Below, piece after piece: positions 1 through 9,099 of a DNA stretch of 50,159 nucleotides; within the stretch, counting starts at the first letter, position 1; the number at the start of each line of letters is the position of its first letter. The DNA lies in contig JAGCVN010000042.1 in the NCBI GenBank assembly GCA_017962315.1, forward strand, positions 80,031-130,189. The letters are read 5' to 3'. This DNA comes from Kiritimatiellia bacterium. GTDB taxonomy: Bacteria; Verrucomicrobiota; Kiritimatiellia; RFP12; UBA1067. The notes under the pieces were generated by a model. It was not told where the DNA came from. It did not search any database and saw only the letters and a list, made by a program, of their open reading frames with translations. A program made the position numbers and the translations under genes.

Positions 1-2
1 TC

Positions 3-644
3 GTAGGGCGTATCTTCGCAACTGGAGATGAACCCAAGAACCCGCTAAAATTCGCACGGGCACTGTTTGAATGTGCGTCGATCTGCCAGTGTTGCCGCTT
101 CGAACTGGGCGGACTTGACATCTACCGTTTCTTCGAAGCGGGTGAAATCGAGGCCCTGTCACGTTCCATGTCGGCAAACCACTACATGGGGATGGGGAAC
201 TCCGAGGAGTTCGGCGATTTCGTCTCCGCGAGCGAGGCCAAACTGGCGCGTGACATGGCCGTGCGTGCCGAGGCCGCGATTGCCGACGACCGCATCGCGG
301 CGGATTTACGCTTCGGGCACGACTCAGGGTTGTGGCCGCTCGCCGGATTTCTGGGTCTGGAAGGACCGGGCGACCGTGTGAAGGCGGCGGAGTCGCCGTC
401 CGCTTGTCCTTCCTGGAAGTGGCTACCGATGGCAGCCAATTTTCAGATGATACTCTATCGGAACGCCCAGGGCGAAATTCTCGTCAAGTTCCTCTGGAAC
501 GAGCGTGAGATGCGCGTACGCGGCGTCAATCCGGTTTCGGCCCCATACTACAGGTGGAGCGAAATCGGTCCAAGGATGAAAGAGGCTTTCTTACCCGGCG
601 ACAAGAGTAACAAAGACAGAAAAGACGAAAGGCAGAGCAAATGA
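3..644 (+). CDS. Histidine-type (acid) phosphatase, C-terminal part; 5' end outside window
   Basis: The frame is open from the first bases of the window to the TGA at 642-644, giving 213 residues of a protein normally over 400 long. The visible part carries the C-terminal HD element of branch-2 histidine phosphatases (LRFGHDSGLWPL, His-Asp near visible residue 106). A family-typical distal stretch follows (PMAANFQMILYRN, then LVKFLWNERE). In this family the N-terminal RHGxR histidine is phosphorylated and the HD aspartate acts as proton donor; the N-terminal half is outside the window. Relatives in gut Bacteroidetes are exported phytase/MINPP-like phosphatases, but the substrate here cannot be read. 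The stop overlaps the next start as ATGA, so the two genes are probably translationally coupled. Confidence 0.85.
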   Translation, partial: VGRIFATGDEPKNPLKFARALFECASICQCCRFELGGLDIYRFFEAGEIEALSRSMSANHYMGMGNSEEFGDFVSASEAKLARDMAVRAEAAIADDRIAADLRFGHDSGLWPLAGFLGLEGPGDRVKAAESPSACPSWKWLPMAANFQMILYRNAQGEILVKFLWNEREMRVRGVNPVSAPYYRWSEIGPRMKEAFLPGDKSNKDRKDERQSK

Positions 645-1525
645 AACTGAAAATCATGTTTGTGGCGATTGTTGTGGTGGTCCCGGCACTGGCCGTGCAA
701 GGTAACGGCATCCCCGCCTTCGAAAAGACGACTGCCGATGCGGCGGGAACGACGAACACCGTGATTCGCGTGGGGACGTGCAATGTACGCGTCGTGTCGA
801 AAAAGGATACAGAGGAGGGTAACGGTTGGAACGAGCGAAAGGGCGACTTGATTGCGCTTCTTCGCAGACTGGACATGGATGTGTTCGGTTTCCAGGAGAT
901 TCACACCAGACCATACCGTGAATTGTGTGAAGGTCTGAAGGAATGGAAGCTTGTGGATGACTATGACGTCTCCACCCCCGTCGCCTACCGCAAGAGCCGT
1001 TTCGACCTCGAAAAGAAGGGCGTGTTCTGGCTTTCCGAGACGCCGGACGTCCCTCGTTCAAAGGGTTGGGGAGCGAATTATGTGCGTCCGTGTCTTTACC
1101 TCGTCCTGAAGGACAAGCAAACCGGCCAGAGGTTCTGCTTCGTGAACACGCACACCGACCACATCGCCGTTAAGGCGCGGGTCGAGGGCATGAAGCTCAT
1201 CATGGAGCGCATGAAGTCGTTCCGCGAGGGGTTGCCTGTCGTGTTTGTGGGCGACCACAACGACGGACCGAAGTCCGAGATGACGGCGATCGCGCGCAAG
1301 TTTCTGAATGACGCACGCGACGTCTCCGAGAAGAAAGACCCCGGTCCGATCAACACATACCACGCCTTCGGACGCGCGAAGCCGAGGGAGCGCCTGCGCG
1401 TCGACTACATCTACGTCTCAGACGGTATCCGCGTTCGCGACTTCGCGACGCACGACGACAAACGTCCCGGTACAGACCGTTACCCATCGGACCACTATCC
1501 GCTTTCTGCGACGATTGAATTGTAA
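641..1525 (+). CDS. Exported endonuclease/exonuclease/phosphatase-family protein
   Basis: This 294-residue protein has an N-terminal signal peptide (hydrophobic residues 4-20) and is probably periplasmic or secreted. The family's catalytic elements appear in order: GTCNVR (Asn48), GFQEIH (Glu86, metal ligand), NTHTDH (169-174), VGDHND (Asp205, Asn207), DYIYVS (255-260) and SDHYP (Asp284-His285). The fold covers DNase I-like nucleases, sphingomyelinases and inositol-polyphosphate 5-phosphatases; the exact substrate is not visible. The start overlaps the stop of the upstream histidine phosphatase by four bases (ATGA). A glycosidase gene follows 12 bases later. A phosphate-ester or phosphodiester substrate fits the neighbour, but that is inference. 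Confidence 0.85.
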   Translation: MKLKIMFVAIVVVVPALAVQGNGIPAFEKTTADAAGTTNTVIRVGTCNVRVVSKKDTEEGNGWNERKGDLIALLRRLDMDVFGFQEIHTRPYRELCEGLKEWKLVDDYDVSTPVAYRKSRFDLEKKGVFWLSETPDVPRSKGWGANYVRPCLYLVLKDKQTGQRFCFVNTHTDHIAVKARVEGMKLIMERMKSFREGLPVVFVGDHNDGPKSEMTAIARKFLNDARDVSEKKDPGPINTYHAFGRAKPRERLRVDYIYVSDGIRVRDFATHDDKRPGTDRYPSDHYPLSATIEL

Positions 1526-1537
1526 AAGGTGATGAAA

Positions 1538-3250
1538 ATGTCAAATTGTATGTGCGGAAAGTTTCCATTCCTTGTATTCGCCATCATCGCCTCGGGGGTT
1601 GCCTTAGCCGACGGACAGGCGTTTCCGAAAGAATACGAACGGCTTGAATGGATCGAGTCCACCGGCAGTCAGTACATCGACACTGGCGTGGACGCCGGAG
1701 CGAACACGACGATCGACATGTCGTTCGGGCACTGCACATACGGCAACAACAGCACGTTGTTCGGCAAGGACGTATGGGATCCTCAGGGTTTTCTCTTCAT
1801 CCTCCAGCAAGACAAGTTCCGCTTCTTCGGCGCAAAGGGGAAGGAACCGGGAGAGGCATGGAACCTGGTTGCGAAAGACGAGACGGAGGAGCGCGACTAC
1901 CGCTTCACACTCGGCGCGGACAACACGGCGCGTCTATTCGGTGCGGACGGCGCGGAACTGTGCGTACTTACGACCGACCGCTTTGTAGCATCCAGCCATT
2001 CTTTGTGGCTCTTCAAATGCGACAGCCCCCATGCCGTATTCGGGCAGTTCCGTCTTTACGCGATGAAGATCGGCACGGACGCGGGCAAGACGCTGCGCGA
2101 CTTCGTGCCCGTGCGTCGCGTGTGCGACCGCGCCGTGGGGCTCTACGACCGCGTGACGAAACGCTTCTTCGCCAACGCAGGCACGGGCGCATTTCTCGCG
2201 CCGGGCGATCCGCCTCCGCCGAACCGGCGCTGGTCGCTTGCACGGGCGCGCGAATGGGGTCGGGCGAATCCATGGTACTGCGGGTTCAACCACGTGCCGG
2301 CGAATGCGATCAACGACGTGGAGATCTGGGCAAAGGAGACGTTCTCACCAGACTTAATCCGCAGCGAATTCAAGCTTGCGACCGACCTCGGTTTCAACTG
2401 CGTGCGCATCTTCCTCCAGTACAAGGTCTATGAAGCGGATCCCGCGTGGTTCCTGAAGGCGTTCGACCGGTATCTCGCGCTTGCCGACGAGGCGAGGCTC
2501 AAGGTGATGCCGGTCTTGTTTGATGACTGTACGTTCTGGCCCGCAACCGATCCGCAACTGGGCAAGCAGACCGACCCGTTCCCCGGCTGGGGAATGTGGG
2601 GATGGGTACCGTCCCCCGGACACACGATGGTGGTGGACTACCGCACGCACGGCGCGTTGGAGAAGTATCTGAAGAACGTCATCTCCCGCCACAAAGACGA
2701 CCCGCGCATTTTCATCTGGGACCTCTACAACGAGCCGACGAACTGCATGCGGCCTGATCGGAAGAAGTATGCAATCGACCTCATGCGCAAATGCTTCCGC
2801 TGGGCGCGGGCGGTCGGTCCGTCGCAGCCGCTCACCGTCGCATGCTGGCACCCCAACGATCCCGCGTTCGACGCAATCGCGCTGGCTGAAAGCGACATCG
2901 TTACGTTCCACTGCTATGGGAATGCCGCCACCACGCGCAAGAAGATAGCGGCCATGTCCGTACCGGGGCGCCCGGTGATCTGCACCGAATGGCTCTACCG
3001 TCCGTGCGGCTGCGACATTCCGAACATCCTGTGCATCTATAAGGAGACGGGCGTCGGTTGTATGTTGTGGGGGCTCGTCAACGGCAAGTCGCAGACGCAC
3101 CTTCCCAACGGACGGTTTACAGCCAACTACAAAGGCCCGTGGAAGCACGACCTCTTCCACTCCGACCACCGGCCATACAGCGTGACGGACCTTGAACTCA
3201 TCAAGAAGGCCACCGGCGGAACATGTACTGTACCCACCACAAAGAAGTAA
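1538..3250 (+). CDS. Secreted GH5-like (clan GH-A) glycoside hydrolase with N-terminal LamG-like domain
   Basis: I chose the ATG at 1538 because AAGGTG lies six bases upstream; GTG 1529 and ATG 1532 are in frame but lack a spaced ribosome site. The 570-residue product has a signal peptide (residues 1-25) and a lectin/LamG-like jelly-roll segment opening with YERLEWIESTGSQYIDTG, roughly residues 30-225. A TIM-barrel glycosidase follows from about residue 240. WDLYNEPTN carries the Asn-Glu acid/base pair of clan GH-A, and PVICTEW carries the likely nucleophile Glu. Substrate cannot be read; similar proteins are often labelled endo-beta-1,4-glycanases. It is last in a three-gene operon and is followed at once by a transposase relic. 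Confidence 0.82.
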   Translation: MSNCMCGKFPFLVFAIIASGVALADGQAFPKEYERLEWIESTGSQYIDTGVDAGANTTIDMSFGHCTYGNNSTLFGKDVWDPQGFLFILQQDKFRFFGAKGKEPGEAWNLVAKDETEERDYRFTLGADNTARLFGADGAELCVLTTDRFVASSHSLWLFKCDSPHAVFGQFRLYAMKIGTDAGKTLRDFVPVRRVCDRAVGLYDRVTKRFFANAGTGAFLAPGDPPPPNRRWSLARAREWGRANPWYCGFNHVPANAINDVEIWAKETFSPDLIRSEFKLATDLGFNCVRIFLQYKVYEADPAWFLKAFDRYLALADEARLKVMPVLFDDCTFWPATDPQLGKQTDPFPGWGMWGWVPSPGHTMVVDYRTHGALEKYLKNVISRHKDDPRIFIWDLYNEPTNCMRPDRKKYAIDLMRKCFRWARAVGPSQPLTVACWHPNDPAFDAIALAESDIVTFHCYGNAATTRKKIAAMSVPGRPVICTEWLYRPCGCDIPNILCIYKETGVGCMLWGLVNGKSQTHLPNGRFTANYKGPWKHDLFHSDHRPYSVTDLELIKKATGGTCTVPTTKK

Positions 3251-3251
3251 G

Positions 3252-3596
3252 CGCGCACGCTCGCCGAGCGCATGGCGCGTTTCGCGCTGTTCACCCGCGT
3301 GGCGACGAAGGAGTCGGCAAAGCGTTCGCGAAGTTCGGGCAGGTCACGCAGGCGCTCGGCGTCGACGTGCACTTCGCGAGGACCTACCATTCATGGGAAA
3401 GGGGACGGGCGAGAACCGTAACGGTGTCGTCAGGAAAGTACCGTCAAAGGGGCGGTCGTTCGACGACATCCCCGAAGAGGAGGTGCGCCGGATCGACCAC
3501 ATGCTCAACGACCGCCCGCTCAAGTGCCTGAACTGGCACACGCCGAGGGAGACGTTCACGGAAGTTCTCCGGTGCCATCTGACCAAGGTGGCGTAA
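3252..3596 (+). pseudogene. IS30-family transposase C-terminal relic, frameshifted
   Basis: Three pieces of an IS30-type DDE transposase lie in order but in different frames. RTLAERMARFALFTRV is near 3254-3310. Next come QALGVDVHFARTYHSWERG (about 3345-3405) and GENRNGVVRKVPSKG with LNDRPLKCLNWHTPRE (about 3405-3555). WERG followed by ENxNG is the hallmark region before the catalytic Glu of IS30 enzymes. The DNG aspartate motif expected before the second piece is missing and the N-terminal half is absent, so this is a dead fragment. It begins immediately after the glycosidase stop codon. The following 244 bases up to 3840 show no gene. Confidence 0.78.
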
Positions 3597-3840
3597 CCGC
3601 CTCCACGATCTTTTACACGGCCTGCCCCCGTGTCCTCCTCCCTGCCGTCCGAGACCGCCAGATGGTCCCTTGTGACCTCAACTGAAATGTGTTAAACCGT
3701 CTCTAACGAACGGAAAGCTCTGTCAGCATTGGATTAGGTAACGGGTGTTGTACTGGAAATTTATTGGCGTTTTTTTGACACAGAGGTACGGAGGACGAGG
3801 GACGTGGAAAATGGGAAGCGGTTGACGGGCGACGAGAATA

Positions 3841-4197
3841 TTATTCCGTCAGGGGCGAAATGTGGTCTTCGATTTCCGAAGGGCAGCGGGGCGGGTTGAA
3901 CTGGGTGTAGGGAAGGCGGGTCGAAGGACAGGTCGGAATCGCGCGGATAAAACCGTCCACCCCGAAAATCTGTTCGTAGGTCGGCTCGCTGAACCCCATT
4001 GTCTTCGCCTGTTCAACGGCACTGGCGATTTTCGCCATATTCTCGATACAGGCATTCCGGTTCGTCTCGAGACGGGACTTCATGTAACTCGGCACGGCAA
4101 TCATGGTCAAGATGACAAGAATAGCTGAAACGACGATCACCTCGACGAGCGTGAACCCCGCATTTCCAACCTTCAATCCGTGCCAAACAAGACGCAT
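3841..4197 (-). CDS. Type IV pilin-like / pseudopilin protein (N-methylation motif)
   Basis: The 118-residue product has the class III prepilin signature: a short basic leader ending in Gly, then FTLVEV with Glu at mature position 5. A hydrophobic helix follows (IVVSAILVILTMIAVPSYM). PilD-type peptidase should cut at Gly-Phe and methylate the Phe. The C-terminal part is short and has a Cys pair (PTCPSTRLPYTQFNPPRCPS), as in small pseudopilins. No Shine-Dalgarno sequence precedes the ATG; an in-frame TTG at codon 8 would give a 7-residue leader and is possible. No secretion or pilus genes are nearby, so it is an orphan subunit whose machinery is elsewhere. It is divergent from the BspA-like gene. 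Confidence 0.8.
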   Translation of the reverse strand: MRLVWHGLKVGNAGFTLVEVIVVSAILVILTMIAVPSYMKSRLETNRNACIENMAKIASAVEQAKTMGFSEPTYEQIFGVDGFIRAIPTCPSTRLPYTQFNPPRCPSEIEDHISPLTE

Positions 4198-4289
4198 AAA
4201 TCAAGGATACCAATAAAACGTCTCCTTGTCTATAACAAATCTCAACACCCGGAATTCCCGTCCGCATTCGGCTCGTTCCCGAAAAACGA

Positions 4290-4318
4290 TTGCAGCTCCC
4301 CCGCCAGTCCAGTATACT
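4290..4318 (+). promoter_or_regulatory. Sigma70-like promoter for the BspA-like gene
   Basis: TTGCAG (4290-4295), a 17-base spacer and TATACT (4313-4318) lie 87 bases upstream of the ATG at 4405. The -10 is close to consensus and the -35 is weak (TTG only). Confidence 0.5.
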
Positions 4319-4404
4319 AACCGGGTGTTCAAGGAAGGTGTATCTTCGGGGTCTGTTATCAACCACCCTACGGTATGTCTGGACTGTAAGTAAAAGGAAA
4401 CGAC

Positions 4405-7400
4405 ATGAAGAGAATGCAAGGATTTCTAGTGGCCTCCATCGCCGGGGTTGTTCTGTTTGCCTCGCCGAATGCGTGGGCGGAATCGTACTACAACGACGGG
4501 ACGTACGAATGGAGATGGGAGAGGAACGCCAACGGCAACGGCGCCATCCTGACCGGTTGGTATGACGAGTATTCCGGGACGGAAGTATGCGGGGTTTCGC
4601 CGAGGCCGACCGGGAAGGTGACAGTCCCCGCGTTCGTTACCAGTCCGGCATGGGATGACAAAGGTAATGAATACGAAGCGAGACTTCCTGTCACAGAACT
4701 TTGCCATTACCTGTTCAAAGGATGCGACACGATGACGGAAGTCGTCCTCCCCGAAACGGTTCAACTCCTCAATTGGTATCCATTCGACGGTTGTTCCGCC
4801 CTTGAAACGATCAACGTGCCGAGAGCGTTGACCGCGTGCCGTGTTGGCAACCCTTTCAGAGACACAGCCTGGTGGACTAAACAAGCGGGCGAATTTGTTA
4901 CCTTCGGTCCGGTACTCCTCGCTTATCAGCAAAGAGGGACAAATAATGTCGTGAAGATTCCGGATGGAATCACCATGATTGCGGAAAGTGCATTTGCCGG
5001 TGAAGAGACGTTCGATTCCGTGGATATCCCCGCTTCCGTGAAAGAAATCGGTCACTGCGCCTTCGAGGATTGTTCCAACCTCCGCACGGTGACCGGCGCG
5101 GCCAATGTGGAGGTATGCGGTTACAGGACGTTTGCAGGAACCCCATTCTGTGAGACTTCCGGTTCAAACAGCCTCGTGCAAGCCGGGAGCGCCGTCGTCG
5201 GATACACGGGGACACTTCCTGAAGAACTCGTTATTCCGGAGGGCGTTTTATGCATCGCGGACGAGGCGTTTTATGGGTGTGGCGATTTCCAGACCGTCTC
5301 GTTTCCCGCGTCGTTGCGCAGAATCGGGGATTATGCGTTTTCTGGATGCTTTAAAGAGGCATCCGCCGATATGCCGCCCGGCGCGGATGAACTGGGTTTC
5401 GTCGGTTTGACCACAGTGACGATTCCGGAGACGCTTCAGTCCATCGGCAACTATGCGTTTAGCGGATGTTACTGTCTGACGGATGTCACGATTGAAGACA
5501 GTCCGGCGATTGCAGGCCTCAAATGGGTTTATGAGTTATTCGATGAATCCCCGATCCGTAACCTGACGTTCAACCTACCGTTTGTCACTCCAAACTTCCT
5601 TGGCCTTGGCAAAGAGACGCTGGAATCCCTGACATTCGGCAATCAAGTCGTCTTGATCGGTGATGACGACGATGAAGTCGAATGCTATGACGGAATGTCT
5701 ACTGCGATATTCAACGGATATAACGCTTTGACCACCATAACATTCGGCACTTCGCTGGAAATGATCAGGCCGTATGCGTTCTCGGATTGCGCAGCGATCA
5801 AGTCGATCACAATCCCTGCGGGCGTGACGGCCATCGACGAGTATGCGTTTTCCGGGTGCGGCTCTCTGTCGGAGGTTGACTTCGGGGGCGGCATGGACGC
5901 GATCGACATGAATCCGTTCACCGTGTTTAAAGGTACCCCCTGGCTGGAAAACTACCTTGCCTCGTTCCCCGTCCCGGAGAACGACAGCTTCGCGAACGCC
6001 TTCCTCTTGGAGGAGATCCCGATGCGTGCCGTCGGCACGAACATCAATGCCACGGCGGAAGAGGACGACCCGCTCGAAACGGAGTTTGGAAGCGAGACGA
6101 GCGTCTGGTGGAAGTGGACGGCGGAAGTCGATGGCGACCTCATTTTCGACACGTTCGGTTCAACCTTTGACACCGTGATGGGCGTGTATACCCTCGGACC
6201 GAGCAATACGCTTGCGACCGTCGCGACGAATGATGACGGGGAGCGTGGATACGAAGAAGCCGAGGAAGAAAACAGAGGAGGCTCCTCTGTGACGTTTTGG
6301 GCATCGGCAGGAACAACGTACTACATCGCGATCGGCGGATACGAATCCGCTATCGGGACGATCGTCTTGAACGGATACCAGTATCAGCTGGATATTGAAG
6401 ACGGCGTGTTGTACGGTTACCGGGGTTCGCTCCCTGACGAGCTGGTCATCCCTGAAGGCGTGACGGAAATCGCAGAAGAAGCGTTCTTTGAATCCGCCCT
6501 CGTTTCGGTCACACTTCCCGCCTCCCTTGAATACATCGGCGACTACGCCTTTTCCTACAGCCAGCTGGAAAAGGTGAACGGGTTGACGGACGAAATCGAG
6601 CGCGGACTTTTGCCCTTCGTCGGCACCTTGTTCAGCAGTACGCTTCCATTCCGCCTTGTGACGGATGGAAACGTACTGATCGGGTTCGAAGGGACTTGCC
6701 CTTCCGTCGTCGAAATTCCCGAAGGTATCGCCGCAATCGAGGAAAGCGCGTTCGATTGCGATGTAACCGGTTATTACATCGCGAATCCGAATTACGCGCC
6801 ACCGGCGGATGTCGATCCCGCCAACGGTGACGATTGCATCGAAACCAATGCGGTTGACTGCGTTGCCGCCTACAATATCGACGAAGAAGAGGAGGACCGG
6901 ATCCTGATTCCTACCGTCTCGAACCTGACGGAGGTACGAATTCCCGCAAGCGTGACACGAATCGACAAGTATGCGTTCTGGGGTTGCGAAAACCTTGCGA
7001 CGGTCTCGGTTGCGAATCCCGATGTCAACATCGAATGGACGGCGTTTAATCAATGCTTAAACCTCGCGACACTCGCGATCGGGAAACGGGGGTATTCACA
7101 GACCGGCTGGCTGTTGGTATTTGACGCCCCCGCTTACCTCCTTCCCCTTGACGGAGGGGACCTGAACTTCGAAAATCCCCTATATGCGGCCGGCACGGTA
7201 CTGACGTTCCCCTCCAGTGACCTCTCCATCCTGCGTTCCCGCATTATTGTGACGAACGAGAACGGTGTCGTCGGTAAACTCATCAGCCAGGAGGTGAGGG
7301 AAATACAAGTACAAGGCGATTGCGACGAGGATGAAGTCAGCTGGGTCTCTGTCCCCGTCTGGATCAATGCCGTCTGGGAACGCAACACCCCCGAAATTTT

Positions 7401-8493
7401 CGAGGACGAGGCTTCAGACGACGACGCCTTCGAAGGGAACACCCAGTATACGGGTTGGTTGCGTGACGCGAACGACAACCTCGTCGGCACCATCACCGTC
7501 AAGGCGTCAAAACCGAACGCGAAGACCAAGGTGTCGAAGCTGACCGCCACGGTTGTCATGCTCGCAGACGGGAAGAAATCGACCTTCACCGGAACGGCGG
7601 TCGCCGGCGGAAACACTCCGGTCAACCTGACCGGCAAAGGCGGTCCGCTCGTCCTGACGACGCTTTCGGACGATGCGATGAACGGACATCTCGGAAATTA
7701 CACGATTGAAGCGGCGAAGAACGTCTTCTCCTCGAAGGCGTCCGACGATAAAGCTTCCGCCGGCTCCGTCCCGAAGAAGACTTGGACGGCGACGTTCGTC
7801 TCCACGAAAGGGTACACGACCTTCACGATCGCCGTGGCGGCAAAGGGTAAGACGAAGATCACGGGCGTCCTGCCCGACGGCACGAAGGTCTCCGTCTCGG
7901 CGCAGGCCGTCGTGGGCGATGGCGGACGCTGGTGCGTACCGGTGATGTTCTCCAAGAAATCCAAGTTTGGGTTCGTCGCCTGGTTTGAGAAGGGCGCGAA
8001 CGGAAAGACGACGTTCTCAGACATCTCCGACTTGACGCCGCTCCGCGGTCCGAAGGGTTCCTTTACGGAATGGGAAGCCGTATTGGATGCCTGCGGACCT
8101 GTCGGTTCGCTCGCGTCGGAAGGTCATACAGTCCTCCTCTTCACGGATCCCGCCATCCCCGGACTTCTCTCCGGTCTGTTGCCGGACGGCGAAAAGGTGA
8201 CCGTCAAAAAGAGCAAGTGGACAATGGCGAAAGCCGCGAAAGTCACCTATAAGAAGGGCGCACTGACGGTCACGCCCGGTACGAAGGGTGGCACAGTGCA
8301 GAATGCCGCCAACATGAAATTGTCCTTCACGGCGAAGACCGGTACGTTCAAGGGCGGGTTCACCGCCTACTCCGTCAAAGGCGGCAAACTCGTCAAGACA
8401 AAGTTCACGGTGAACGGTGCCGTTGTCAACAGGACCGCCTACGGTACAGCCTTCAACAAGACCGCCGGCAGTATTCTGCTGATGATCCAGTAG
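4405..8493 (+). CDS. Large exported BspA-like leucine-rich-repeat protein
   Basis: This 1362-residue protein has a signal peptide (residues 1-26, ending AWA). Residues about 80-520 and 665-900 carry LRR_5/BspA-type repeats with recurrent units such as VTIPETLQSIGNYAFSGC and SITIPAGVTAIDEYAFSGC. Between them (about 525-660) is a pre-peptidase-like jelly-roll segment with NDSFANAF, SVWWKWTA, FDTVMGVYT and ATNDDG. The last 340 residues are a Lys/Thr/Gly-rich beta domain with repeated DGTKV/DGEKV elements, a possible surface-retention tail. BspA-type repeats are known to mediate adhesion to host or substrate; the ligand here is unknown. AAAGGA precedes the ATG. Upstream promoter and downstream terminator make it monocistronic. 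Confidence 0.85.
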   Translation: MKRMQGFLVASIAGVVLFASPNAWAESYYNDGTYEWRWERNANGNGAILTGWYDEYSGTEVCGVSPRPTGKVTVPAFVTSPAWDDKGNEYEARLPVTELCHYLFKGCDTMTEVVLPETVQLLNWYPFDGCSALETINVPRALTACRVGNPFRDTAWWTKQAGEFVTFGPVLLAYQQRGTNNVVKIPDGITMIAESAFAGEETFDSVDIPASVKEIGHCAFEDCSNLRTVTGAANVEVCGYRTFAGTPFCETSGSNSLVQAGSAVVGYTGTLPEELVIPEGVLCIADEAFYGCGDFQTVSFPASLRRIGDYAFSGCFKEASADMPPGADELGFVGLTTVTIPETLQSIGNYAFSGCYCLTDVTIEDSPAIAGLKWVYELFDESPIRNLTFNLPFVTPNFLGLGKETLESLTFGNQVVLIGDDDDEVECYDGMSTAIFNGYNALTTITFGTSLEMIRPYAFSDCAAIKSITIPAGVTAIDEYAFSGCGSLSEVDFGGGMDAIDMNPFTVFKGTPWLENYLASFPVPENDSFANAFLLEEIPMRAVGTNINATAEEDDPLETEFGSETSVWWKWTAEVDGDLIFDTFGSTFDTVMGVYTLGPSNTLATVATNDDGERGYEEAEEENRGGSSVTFWASAGTTYYIAIGGYESAIGTIVLNGYQYQLDIEDGVLYGYRGSLPDELVIPEGVTEIAEEAFFESALVSVTLPASLEYIGDYAFSYSQLEKVNGLTDEIERGLLPFVGTLFSSTLPFRLVTDGNVLIGFEGTCPSVVEIPEGIAAIEESAFDCDVTGYYIANPNYAPPADVDPANGDDCIETNAVDCVAAYNIDEEEEDRILIPTVSNLTEVRIPASVTRIDKYAFWGCENLATVSVANPDVNIEWTAFNQCLNLATLAIGKRGYSQTGWLLVFDAPAYLLPLDGGDLNFENPLYAAGTVLTFPSSDLSILRSRIIVTNENGVVGKLISQEVREIQVQGDCDEDEVSWVSVPVWINAVWERNTPEIFEDEASDDDAFEGNTQYTGWLRDANDNLVGTITVKASKPNAKTKVSKLTATVVMLADGKKSTFTGTAVAGGNTPVNLTGKGGPLVLTTLSDDAMNGHLGNYTIEAAKNVFSSKASDDKASAGSVPKKTWTATFVSTKGYTTFTIAVAAKGKTKITGVLPDGTKVSVSAQAVVGDGGRWCVPVMFSKKSKFGFVAWFEKGANGKTTFSDISDLTPLRGPKGSFTEWEAVLDACGPVGSLASEGHTVLLFTDPAIPGLLSGLLPDGEKVTVKKSKWTMAKAAKVTYKKGALTVTPGTKGGTVQNAANMKLSFTAKTGTFKGGFTAYSVKGGKLVKTKFTVNGAVVNRTAYGTAFNKTAGSILLMIQ

Positions 8494-8530
8494 CCAAAAC
8501 GTCGGGCACAAGCCCGTAACGCGACAAAGA

Positions 8531-8569
8531 ACGCATCCATCCCTTTTCGAGGGGATGGATGCGTTTTTT
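8531..8569 (+). terminator. Rho-independent terminator of the BspA-like gene
   Basis: A perfect 13-bp stem (ACGCATCCATCCC and its complement) with an 8-base loop is followed by a run of T, 37 bases after the stop codon. Confidence 0.9.
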
Positions 8570-8829
8570 CAGTCTCCTTTACCCATGCGCATCGAGGTCG
8601 GGAAACATCCGCAAAGACCACAAAGTTTACCGAAAGAAAATCGGCATAGATCCGTCTGCATCGCACGCGACCTTCACCGGAAGACGGACATCATACAGTG
8701 TAAAGTACATATCCTCGTCTATAAGTTGACAATTGGGCTCTTCAGGCATAAGTATGGGCGTTTTCTGCCGACTTTCGGGCATTTCGCCGAGACATTGATT
8801 CGCCTTTACCGTCTTTCCGTTTGATTGAA

Positions 8830-9098
8830 ACGCAGAACGGACCGACCGCGCCGCGCGCGGGAGCATTCATGGGGATAAATGGCATTTTATAGGCAAGCCC
8901 CCCGCCCGCGCTCCGCACGGGAATGTAGATGAGGGTAAGTTCCTGAAAACAACATGGACAACTTAAAACAACGTTTGCTTCTTCCGTGCACAACCATGCG
9001 CGGTTATGAAAACGCCGCGCTGTTGCGCGGCGAAAGAAGGATGTTGTCTTTACACGTTGTTTCGGTTGTCGCCAATCGAACTTACAGGCAAGACGCGG
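8830..9098 (+). repeat. Dispersed intergenic repeat, copy 1 (about 270 bp)
   Basis: This stretch matches the reverse complement of 34514-34785 almost end to end, at roughly 85-90% identity by eye. Shared landmarks are GGACCGACCGCGCCGCGCG, CATGGGGATAAATGGCA, GAAAACAACATGGACAACTT, ACAACCATGCGCGGTTATG and GTTTCGGTTGTCGCCAATCG. An 8-bp stem with TGTT loop (CGCCGCGC / GCGCGGCG, 9013-9032) is identical in both copies. The copies differ by single-base indels, one in an A-run after ATGGACAACTT. That breaks the reading frame, so the conservation is of DNA or RNA and not of a protein. The repeat sits between the convergent terminators of the BspA-like gene and the fucose operon. Confidence 0.85.
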
Positions 9099-9099
9099 A

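Noticed and set aside
3192..3596. A 134-codon gene overlapping the glycosidase end
   Set aside because: Only its C-terminal half matches IS30 transposase; the rest is an out-of-frame read of the glycosidase, so it is part of a relic.
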